This document shows positions 1 to 7,986 of a stretch of 23,527 nucleotides of DNA, one piece after another; the first letter of the stretch is position 1; every line of letters begins with the position of its first letter. This DNA is from JANXSD01 sp043758125. Lineage in GTDB: Bacteria > Bacteroidota > Bacteroidia > AKYH767-A > OLB10. The stretch spans positions 1 to 23,527 of the forward strand of contig JAYVOC010000041.1 of assembly GCA_043758125.1 (NCBI GenBank). The letters are read 5' to 3'. Below the pieces are notes generated by a model, which saw only the letters and a list, made by a program, of their open reading frames with translations, searched no databases and was not told where the DNA came from. Made by a program: the position numbers and the translations under genes.

Positions 1-3000
1 GTTCCACCAACAGAAGAAAATGATTCTAGAATTGGAGGGTCAAATCCATAAACAGGAGTTTTAGTATATCGTACAGCAGCTACCGACATTGCTCCTTCGC
101 AATTTGCTTGTCCAACAATTGTTGAAGCTCCATTTTGATATTCATTAATAACCATATCGCCATGAAAAACTACATATTTAAATCTTACGTTATCAGTACC
201 CCAAGCGCGTGTAATCATAATGTTCGCATTTGCTTGAGAACTTACAGTGAATGTAAAAACTTCTATTGGGTCACCCCACAAATTTTTTCTATTAAATCCT
301 AAAATTCTATTTCCTAAATTATCAGTAATATAAATATCAAGATCATTTTTAGCACCAGGTAATTGTCCGCGTGAATAAATTGAATCTTCCCATTGAAGAA
401 CTATTGAATATGTTCCAGCAGGGAATGATACGCTTTGAAATCTATCTCCAGAGCCAAAATTATGAGCCTTCGTAGTGCCTGCCAACCATGATGGCGCAGT
501 AACTGGAGTGAAGATTCCTTCATACGATTTATCACTAAAGTTTCCAGCTGCAGTGAAATACGAAACACCTTTACTGGTTACATCATTTACTGCATCCGAC
601 ACTACACCATCTTGGAAGAATGGTTCAGTAACATACGTTACATCATCAACAATAATTTTACAATTATCAACTTGCATTTGTTTAATTCCTTCTGCAAAAT
701 CACCAGCACTTACAAATCCAGTTCTGAATTCCAACTTTGCTTTTGGCGCGATGTCATGTATAATTTGTAACATCGCACGACCTTCATCAGTACGACGACC
801 ATAAGGATATTCTAAAGAAATACTTACAGGATCCGTATCAACAAGATTAGCAGGACCAGGAAGATCACCGTTGCCAATATCGATACTTGCTTGATTTCCT
901 GAAAGTGTATTATAACTATCAGATATAACGCCGACTTTTATTCCATCACCATAAACTTTAAATCCATTTCGAGCAAAATCGGATCGCATTGCAATGTCAC
1001 CATTTGTAAATGCATTACCAGTTGTTGACGCTGATTGCACGACAGGCAAATAATGTGGACGAGCAAAATTTATTAAAGAAGGAAGAAGATTTAAGCTTAA
1101 CAAATTTGCTTTCGGAAACAATCCTGTAATAATAAATGTTGAGTCGCCATTATCACGAAGATCTGTTAAGCCATACTGTGCTGTTTGAAGTAATGCAAGT
1201 ACAGAATCGTGTTTAGCAACAACAACAATTACATCAATTAAAACACTGTCTTCAGTAATGAAAATTACATTGTCATTAATACCAGAAGAAAGTGTTGGAA
1301 GTGAATCAGGATTATTTGCAACTTGTGTTAGTTCTGGTCCGATAATACTTGCCACTTTACCAGTATCATTTGGCGGAACATAAGATCCAAAACAAGTAAT
1401 TTGATTTACAGTTGCTGTTGCTGATCCCGAACATCCATTGGCATCAGTAACAAAGTAATTATAAATTCCTGCAACAAGATTTAATGAATCATCGCCAGAG
1501 ATAAGAGAATAAGGAGTACTTCCACCTGTTGGGGTGAGAATTACAGATCCTAAAATCCCTTCACAAATATTTTGTGTTGTTGGAGTAATATTTAAAGTAA
1601 AAGTTTGGTAAGGTGCAACAGTAAATGGAATTTGAGTACCTGGTCCACATAATGGATTACCGCTTACTTGAAGAAAATAATCTCCAGGATTTACTTCTGT
1701 AAAAATTCCAGTAGTATTCGAAATACTTATTCCTCCAGTTTGTGGAGTTAGTTGGAATTCGTAGCCTGTTAAATTTAATGAATCCGTAATAATTGTTCCT
1801 CCACTAACAGATGAAACGGTAACTGTTGCTCCACCAAATCCATTACAATTTGTATAGTTTGAAACAATACTTCCTACTGCAATTGGAATTGGTGAACATG
1901 TTACACAACCAGTATTAATTGCAGCATTATTATCGTCGCAATCGGTACTATCTAAAACAAAACCTGCTGGCTGCGAACAATTGTAAACGGGATAACTAGA
2001 GATGCCAAATCCATCACCATCCCTGTCACGGTAGTAAAGAGTAGCCGGTGTTACAGTAATGTCTTGAGCACAGGTAGCCGTATTATTCAACGCATCGGTT
2101 GCAGTCCATATTATAGTTGTAGTTCCAACAGGTAAACAGGAAGGTGCATCATTTGTGATTGTAACGTTACCAGAACCTCCAACAATAACAGGGAATGGAG
2201 GACCTACTATCAATACACCTATAGCATTGTTCGGATTGTTATTAAAGCGAATTGGTTGACAAGAATAATCTAATGTGAGCTCGTACGTCAAATAGTAAAC
2301 ACCTGGTATTATTGGTGCCGTAAAATTTCCTCCCGTGTAAGTGTTGGAATATCCATTGGAAATAGAAGGCTCGCATTGAAGAGTTTGAAAGGTGCCCCCA
2401 ATTCCTACATAACCTTGGTAAAAACAACCTGGGCAATAAACCGTATTGATATTAAAATTAGCTGCAACAGCATAGCTTAATGAAACTGAGGAACCTGGTG
2501 CCACTATTGCAGTATTTCCACCACCATTGATATTTACTCCTGTAAAAGTTACATTTCTGTCAGAGAAGGAAGGGTTTAATTGAATAGTAGATGGTGGGAG
2601 TAATCCTACACTACAAGCTCCATTTGCATTATCCTGACAAACAGTGAAGTTGGGAGCACAAGTGATTTGAAATGATATAGGACAATTTGTACTAAAAGAA
2701 GCAGATACATCCTTGCTAGAATTCCAGTTTGTGTTCATGTATGATTGATCATCAACTTGAATACAACTTAACAGGTTATTATTAGCAGTAAACCCTATAA
2801 GATTTACGTTGTTTCCGTTTTTAAGATTCAAACTTGTCAATAGGTTAGTATGACATGAGATTGCGGTCAATACCAAATTTAAAGAAAGATCTAAACTTGC
2901 AATTTGATTACCCTGACATGCTAGATTAGTTAAAGCGGTATTAGTTGAAACATCAAGACTTATTAGTTGGTTAAGTGGACAATATATTGTGGCTAAAGCT

Positions 3001-5342
3001 GCGAGATTATTTACATTCAAGCTTGAAAGGCTATTACTTGAACAATCCAAATAAGTTAATCCTGTTGCGGTTGTAATATCTAAAGTGTTTAAGTTGTTAT
3101 TGGCACAATTCAAGGTAGTTAGAGCAGTATTAGCAGAAAGATTTACAGATGCTACCTGATTATTGCGAAAATCGAGAGAAGTAATTAATGTAAAAGCTTC
3201 AATTCCTGTTAAAGAAGATATTCCAAGATTTTGCACATCAATAATTCCTGTGTATGCAGCAGCTTCACTACATTGAATTTCTCCATCATTATTTGTATTT
3301 ATATTAATATTATTTATTAATGCTGCTTTAAAGTTTGCATCTGGAATATTTATAATACAAATAGAATCTACTCCATTACAATCTTCATCGATACCATTAT
3401 TTGGAATATCAATTGCGCCTGGATGGATATTAATATTTCCATCATCACAATCAGTATTATCAACAACATATCCAGCAGAACAAAAATTATTTGTAGTTAT
3501 ATTATTATTTCCATATCCATCACCATCAAGATCCTGAAATAAATTAACAAAAGCTCCAACAAAATTCGAAGTTGAATTATCATTTGTTAACATAAAATTT
3601 GTAAGCGTTCCGTTATTTTGATTTGCACTTAAATCAATTAAAGAGGTAACGGTAGAATTTGCTCCAACAGCAATCCCTTGATCAAATTTATAATAAGCAG
3701 CAAGATTAGTTTGCGGTAATACTAGGCCGCCTGAAATCACACTAGATATTTCCGATTGAGTTCGTGCGACATTCCAAACTTTCACTTCATCAATAATTCC
3801 ACTAAACCAATTAAGGTTAAAATCAGGCCAACCACCTAATCTTGCAACATTATTTCCTGTTGTTATATTTCTAACAAACGTATCTACATAAGTAGTATCC
3901 AATACTCCATTAACATACATGTTTATGTTTGTTCCAGACCTAGTAACAGCTACATGTGTCCATTGACTATTTGGAATAGTTCTAACACCTTCTTTAAAGA
4001 AATAATTTACATCACCTGACTTAGCCATTTCGAATACAAGATGACCACTAGCTGATAAAGTCATATCCCACCAGTTACCATCACCTGTTCCTTCATTTGT
4101 TCTGTTGGTGATGATGTAACCTCCAAGTGCATTTGGTCTAATCCATGCTTCAATAGTAAAATCATTTGTGCCTAAATTAAAATCATTCATTTGTACAAAA
4201 TCATTTAAACCATCAAATGCTAATCCATTATTTTCATCTAGTTGACCATTGCAATTATCATCAATACCATTTCCACATATTTCAAGTGCATTTGGATTGA
4301 TAGCGATATTTCCATCATTACAATCTGTATTATTTGCAACTCCACATGCCACAGGAGCACCTGCACCAAAACCATCACCATCTAAATCTGCATATTGGAA
4401 TTGTGCATCATTGCAATCAGCATTATTTAATACAAATCCAAAAGGTAATTCACAAACTTCTAATTGAAAATTTGGATTCCCAAAACTATCTCCATCTGCA
4501 TCTTGATAAACAAAAAAAGTATTCAACGCATCGATGACTTGTGCTGTGGACATTAAGGCTGTACAACCATTAGCACCAGTAGCAACTACTGAATATATTC
4601 CAACTGCTGATTGCGCATCAAAAAATAATACATCATCAGTACCGTTATAAGAATTTCCGATTGCATTACCATTTAAAAATAATTGATAACTACTACTAGG
4701 ATCTGAGTAACTAAGTTGCAAAACGATACCAGGACTTCCAGCAACTGGGCATATCGATCCTCCACCTAAAAGAGTTTGATCTGCAGGAGAAGGAGAAGCG
4801 GTAACGGTTGTGGAAAGAGTAGAACTACATCCATTATTTTCTACGAAAGAAACCGTATAAATTCCAGGTTGTGTAACATCAATTGTTGCTGTTGATTCGT
4901 TGGTACTCCAAAAAAAACCGAATCCAGGACTAGTTGATAATGTGACGGTACTTCCATTACACAGAAAAATTGGACCTAATGGAAATAACTGTGGTGCGGG
5001 TGGGCTAGAAATTATTGATTGGGTTTGTCCTAAGCTGCTTGGCAATCCTGATTCATCGACAACTTCAACAAAGTAAGTTCCAGGAGATAATCCTATAAAA
5101 TGACCTGCGGATGCTAATTGAGTATCTAAAATAGTCGCATTACTATCATATAAATTAATGGTGTATAGCCCATCAATATCAGGAGTTCCTCCACTTATTG
5201 ATGTAACATCAATAGTTCCATCATTGGAATTATAACAACTGGCGCCGGCTTGATTAACAGTAAAATTGATTGTAGGAGCCTGAGCATTGGAAGCGCTGAT
5301 CCATAAAATAAATACAGATAAACAAAGTAGTAATTTTTTCAT
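1..5342 (-). CDS. Giant secreted multidomain protein with subtilase-like domain (C-terminus beyond window)
   Basis: An open frame runs from ATG at 5342 to the window edge (1780 codons, no stop). Residues 1-22 form a signal peptide (basic start, LLLCLSVFILW core, cleavage near SNA-QA). In order: Ig/SprB-like segments (about 25-265); two Asp-rich DxDGDxFG units ending in the NGIDDNCNG signature of MopE-like metal-binding motifs (about 273-371); a LamG/concanavalin-like domain (about 373-555); another MopE-like unit (about 599-661); 21-residue leucine-rich repeats (about 666-864); a further DRDGDGFG unit (about 1102-1146); SprB-like repeats; and a subtilase-like domain from about 1423. The last shows GVISDSY (D1475), DEGRAM (E1520 at the usual His position) and TAAGN (N1601). 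The catalytic Ser region lies outside. It is probably a T9SS-exported surface or extracellular protein; a sorting domain would be beyond the edge. Substrate is unknown. Confidence 0.88.
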   Translation of the reverse strand, partial: MKKLLLCLSVFILWISASNAQAPTINFTVNQAGASCYNSNDGTIDVTSISGGTPDIDGLYTINLYDSNATILDTQLASAGHFIGLSPGTYFVEVVDESGLPSSLGQTQSIISSPPAPQLFPLGPIFLCNGSTVTLSTSPGFGFFWSTNESTATIDVTQPGIYTVSFVENNGCSSTLSTTVTASPSPADQTLLGGGSICPVAGSPGIVLQLSYSDPSSSYQLFLNGNAIGNSYNGTDDVLFFDAQSAVGIYSVVATGANGCTALMSTAQVIDALNTFFVYQDADGDSFGNPNFQLEVCELPFGFVLNNADCNDAQFQYADLDGDGFGAGAPVACGVANNTDCNDGNIAINPNALEICGNGIDDNCNGQLDENNGLAFDGLNDFVQMNDFNLGTNDFTIEAWIRPNALGGYIITNRTNEGTGDGNWWDMTLSASGHLVFEMAKSGDVNYFFKEGVRTIPNSQWTHVAVTRSGTNINMYVNGVLDTTYVDTFVRNITTGNNVARLGGWPDFNLNWFSGIIDEVKVWNVARTQSEISSVISGGLVLPQTNLAAYYKFDQGIAVGANSTVTSLIDLSANQNNGTLTNFMLTNDNSTSNFVGAFVNLFQDLDGDGYGNNNITTNNFCSAGYVVDNTDCDDGNINIHPGAIDIPNNGIDEDCNGVDSICIINIPDANFKAALINNININTNNDGEIQCSEAAAYTGIIDVQNLGISSLTGIEAFTLITSLDFRNNQVASVNLSANTALTTLNCANNNLNTLDITTATGLTYLDCSSNSLSSLNVNNLAALATIYCPLNQLISLDVSTNTALTNLACQGNQIASLDLSLNLVLTAISCHTNLLTSLNLKNGNNVNLIGFTANNNLLSCIQVDDQSYMNTNWNSSKDVSASFSTNCPISFQITCAPNFTVCQDNANGACSVGLLPPSTIQLNPSFSDRNVTFTGVNINGGGNTAIVAPGSSVSLSYAVAANFNINTVYCPGCFYQGYVGIGGTFQTLQCEPSISNGYSNTYTGGNFTAPIIPGVYYLTYELTLDYSCQPIRFNNNPNNAIGVLIVGPPFPVIVGGSGNVTITNDAPSCLPVGTTTIIWTATDALNNTATCAQDITVTPATLYYRDRDGDGFGISSYPVYNCSQPAGFVLDSTDCDDNNAAINTGCVTCSPIPIAVGSIVSNYTNCNGFGGATVTVSSVSGGTIITDSLNLTGYEFQLTPQTGGISISNTTGIFTEVNPGDYFLQVSGNPLCGPGTQIPFTVAPYQTFTLNITPTTQNICEGILGSVILTPTGGSTPYSLISGDDSLNLVAGIYNYFVTDANGCSGSATATVNQITCFGSYVPPNDTGKVASIIGPELTQVANNPDSLPTLSSGINDNVIFITEDSVLIDVIVVVAKHDSVLALLQTAQYGLTDLRDNGDSTFIITGLFPKANLLSLNLLPSLINFARPHYLPVVQSASTTGNAFTNGDIAMRSDFARNGFKVYGDGIKVGVISDSYNTLSGNQASIDIGNGDLPGPANLVDTDPVSISLEYPYGRRTDEGRAMLQIIHDIAPKAKLEFRTGFVSAGDFAEGIKQMQVDNCKIIVDDVTYVTEPFFQDGVVSDAVNDVTSKGVSYFTAAGNFSDKSYEGIFTPVTAPSWLAGTTKAHNFGSGDRFQSVSFPAGTYSIVLQWEDSIYSRGQLPGAKNDLDIYITDNLGNRILGFNRKNLWGDPIEVFTFTVSSQANANIMITRAWGTDNVRFKYVVFHGDMVINEYQNGASTIVGQANCEGAMSVAAVRYTKTPVYGFDPPILESFSSVGG

Positions 5343-5745
5343 AATGTGGTTTTAAATACCCAAAATTTTTAATTTAATATTGGTAATATGGTTGGTTAAA
5401 TTTATGTAAACTAAATGCTACTAAATTCAAAATATTGACCTTAAAATCAACCCCAAACTTTCGTGAGAGCAGTTCAATTTCAAATTTGATACAATATAGC
5501 CAATAACAGTAATTGCCTCCAAATAAAATTGCTATTAACTATAAAAATCGGGGCAAAATCTGCAAATTCATGGGCAAATTGAAATAACAATACCCCATTT
5601 GTAGTAGGAATTTTTGATTTCAACTAATTTATCATATTTTAAGAAAAAGACCAAAAATTAAAAAATGGTTAATTAGGTAGTTTATAAAACTCAAAAATAA
5701 ACATGGTTAATTCTTACAAATTTAATTTTGAAATCAGATTTGCGC
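5343..5745. other. AT-rich intergenic gap, 403 bp
   Basis: This gap separates two minus-strand genes for secreted proteins. It should hold the 3' end of the propeller-protein transcript and the promoter of the giant gene. I found no convincing ORF, no strong hairpin followed by a T-run, and no good TAnnTTTG match on the minus strand close to the start at 5342. Confidence 0.6.
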
Positions 5746-7332
5746 TTATTCGCGATCTCCCATTTTAATAAATTTTCCTGAATATACTTTAGCGTTTTTG
5801 TTACTAATAGTATAAAAGTAAATACCTGACTCTAGATTTTCAAAATTCATTTTCATAGAATTACTATTAATCTTTTGGTCGAAAAGTTTTTTGCCATTTG
5901 TTTGAAATAGAGCTAGCGTTAATTCTTTTTCAGAAGAAAAATCGGGAATGTTAATTGTTGCTGTTTCATCAAATGGATTTGGAAATAATGAAATAGTATT
6001 TTCTTTATTAATTGATGATACTCCTGTAACGGTACATACAACAGCACTACCTCCAAAACTTTGTTGTGATTGTTGATTTACGGTAATTCCTCCAGTAGAC
6101 GTTTGCATGATTGGCATTGATGTTAACAAAGTAGCAGTATTCATTATGACAACTGGATCAGCAAGATTACATCCATTCACTCTACCTAATGAATCTGTTT
6201 TTATAAGATAAAAATCCCAATCACCAGCACCAATACTATTTGTGTATCCAGCAAGAAAAAATCCATGATCTTGAGTAGTCTGTACTGTTTGGCAACCATC
6301 ATCACCTGCTCCTCCAAATGCTGCAGTCCATAATGGTATTCCATTCGCATCAATTTTAAATAACAAAACATCAGCACTGTCGGAATTTACTTGCATAGAT
6401 TCACCTGTAACTACATATCCACCATCATTCGTTTGTTGAATAAAAAAGCCTTCATCATCACCGGTATTACCATACGTTTTCGACCAAATAAGATTTCCAT
6501 TAATATCAACTTTAATTAATAAAACATCTTTTCCACCTTCGCCATAACCATTAGTAATTCCTGTTAGGATATAACAACTATCTGAAGTTGCGCAAATGCC
6601 CCACCCACTGTCATCGCCTGAACCACCATAGGTATGTGTCCACAAAATATTTCCAGCAGTATCCGTTTTCGTTAATAAGAAATCATAATTGCCGGCTCCA
6701 TAACTCATCGTTTCACCTACGACTAAATAACCACCATCTAAAGCGGATGTGATGAGATGCCCATGATCAACATTAGCTCCTCCGTAAGCTTTATTCCAAA
6801 GAGTATTACCAAGAATATCTGTTTTAATTAAATATACATCCGACGATCCTGCTCCATAACTATTTGTGTATCCAGTGTGCACTAAACTACCATCATTAGT
6901 TTGGATAACAGAATGACCTTCATCCCAAGCTGAACCACCTACGGAACTAGTCCATTGCATTGCACCATCAATATTCGTTTTAATTAAATAAACATCAGCA
7001 GCAGATACACCAAAACTATTTGTTCTAGCAGTAATAATATAACCACTATCGGCACATTGGTGAACAAAGCAATCTACTTCTTCCCCAGGACCGCCATAGG
7101 TTTTAGTCCATTCAATAGCACCATTTAAATCTGTTTTCACAAGATAAATATCCCAATCTCCGGCACCATAACTTTTGGTCCAACCAACTGCTATATATCC
7201 CCCATCGAAAGTTTGTTCGGCAGAAAGTGCTTGATCAGTTGATGGACCACCAATTGCTTCCGTAAAGGTGACTTGTGCATGTGTTGGAAGGAAAAAGCAA
7301 ATTAGGATTGATAATAAAGTAAAAGTTTTCAT
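5746..7332 (-). CDS. Secreted seven-repeat (putative beta-propeller) protein with T9SS type A sorting domain
   Basis: The first possible start is GTG at 7350, but ATG at 7332 is preferred because MKTFTLLSILICFFLPTHA then forms a clean signal peptide; the product is 528 residues. About seven repeats of roughly 52 residues follow, each with a GG-x-DD/DE-x-G turn, a GGYIxxG strand, a SYGAG loop, a D-x-YLIKTDxxG strand and a closing W before the next TYGG. Seven units suggest a seven-bladed propeller (inference). The last 80 or so residues have the T9SS pattern: LFPNP near the start, then GIYFYTI and a C-terminal GKFIK strand. It is probably exported and anchored or released by T9SS. No catalytic residues were recognised, so ligand and role are unknown. 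Confidence 0.88.
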   Translation of the reverse strand: MKTFTLLSILICFFLPTHAQVTFTEAIGGPSTDQALSAEQTFDGGYIAVGWTKSYGAGDWDIYLVKTDLNGAIEWTKTYGGPGEEVDCFVHQCADSGYIITARTNSFGVSAADVYLIKTNIDGAMQWTSSVGGSAWDEGHSVIQTNDGSLVHTGYTNSYGAGSSDVYLIKTDILGNTLWNKAYGGANVDHGHLITSALDGGYLVVGETMSYGAGNYDFLLTKTDTAGNILWTHTYGGSGDDSGWGICATSDSCYILTGITNGYGEGGKDVLLIKVDINGNLIWSKTYGNTGDDEGFFIQQTNDGGYVVTGESMQVNSDSADVLLFKIDANGIPLWTAAFGGAGDDGCQTVQTTQDHGFFLAGYTNSIGAGDWDFYLIKTDSLGRVNGCNLADPVVIMNTATLLTSMPIMQTSTGGITVNQQSQQSFGGSAVVCTVTGVSSINKENTISLFPNPFDETATINIPDFSSEKELTLALFQTNGKKLFDQKINSNSMKMNFENLESGIYFYTISNKNAKVYSGKFIKMGDRE

Positions 7333-7501
7333 GTGGTTAGGTTTTGCCACATAACGGTTAACTATTGTTTGATATTGTTAAAATTAAAATTAATACGATT
7401 AAAGATGCCTTTTAAAAAAAGTTTAATCATTTACTTGAAATGATTTACTCACCTATTCCGTCAGTAATATTGTTGTGAAGAGATAAAGAATTTAAGATAG
7501 T

Positions 7502-7509
7502 TATGTTTG
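7502..7509 (+). promoter_or_regulatory. Possible -7 box (TATGTTTG) for the AHSA1-like gene
   Basis: TATGTTTG matches the Bacteroidota -7 consensus TAnnTTTG and lies about 69 bp before the TTG start at 7579. The nearest TTG upstream is 26 bp away, which is longer than the usual -33 spacing, so this is tentative. Confidence 0.28.
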
Positions 7510-7578
7510 AAAAAATTTTACTAATTTTATTATCAATGATTATTCATTTACTTTTATAAAAAAATCAATTCACTACCA

Positions 7579-7962
7579 TTGAAAAATTTCAAATCTTACT
7601 TTATCATTCCAGCGCCACCAGAAGATGTGTATGCTGCCATTACGAATCCATTAACAATACAATTATGGACTGGCGAATCCGCTGAAATGTCGACGATACC
7701 TGGCTCCGAATTTTCGATGTGGGATGCAAGTATTAATGGTAAAAATTTGGAGTTCGAAGAGAACAAAAAAATTATTCAGCAATGGTTTTTTGGTGAGCAA
7801 GAAGAGCCATCTATTGTAACTATAAAATTACATCCTCACAAACAAGGAACCTCAGCTGAATTACTTCATACGAATATTCCAGATGGAGATTTTGATGATA
7901 TTGTTGATGGTTGGAAAGAAAGTTATTTTGGTGCTATTATTGATTTTTATTTAGTGGATTGA
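7579..7962 (+). CDS. SRPBCC / AHSA1-like (START-fold) protein
   Basis: 127 residues, close to the usual length of a single AHSA1-type SRPBCC domain. The N-terminus FIIPAPPEDVYAAITNP, the middle SMWDASINGKNLEF and the closing VDGWKESYFGAI match the family: first strand, helix-grip loop, and the C-terminal Trp-containing helix. Such domains form a hydrophobic ligand pocket; some bind Hsp90-like chaperones and many are uncharacterised. The start is TTG: no ATG or GTG occurs in frame between the upstream TGA (7537-7539) and 7579, and the domain begins at once. There is no signal peptide, so it is cytoplasmic, unlike its secreted neighbours. It is convergent with the next gene, with only 23 bp between the stops. 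Confidence 0.85.
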   Translation: MKNFKSYFIIPAPPEDVYAAITNPLTIQLWTGESAEMSTIPGSEFSMWDASINGKNLEFEENKKIIQQWFFGEQEEPSIVTIKLHPHKQGTSAELLHTNIPDGDFDDIVDGWKESYFGAIIDFYLVD

Positions 7963-7969
7963 TGCACTT

Positions 7970-7986
7970 ATTTCTTCGAAAGAAAT
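7970..7986. terminator. Small AT-rich hairpin between convergent genes
   Basis: ATTTCTT and AAGAAAT form a perfect 7-bp stem around the loop CGA. It sits in the 23-bp gap between two convergent genes and overlaps the last stop by one base. It is low in GC, so a weak bidirectional terminator is only a possibility. Confidence 0.35.

Noticed and set aside
475..804. 109-residue plus-strand ORF
   Set aside because: It lies antisense within the giant minus-strand gene, whose protease-like motifs are clear in this stretch; no family resemblance in the plus frame.
7333..7350. GTG start for the propeller-like protein
   Set aside because: It would add six residues (MAKPNH) before an ATG that gives a standard signal peptide.
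7963..7985. Frameshift truncating the cupredoxin-repeat protein at its C-terminus
   Set aside because: After the stop only five codons remain before a second stop, and no continuation of the domain is visible in other frames before the convergent gene.
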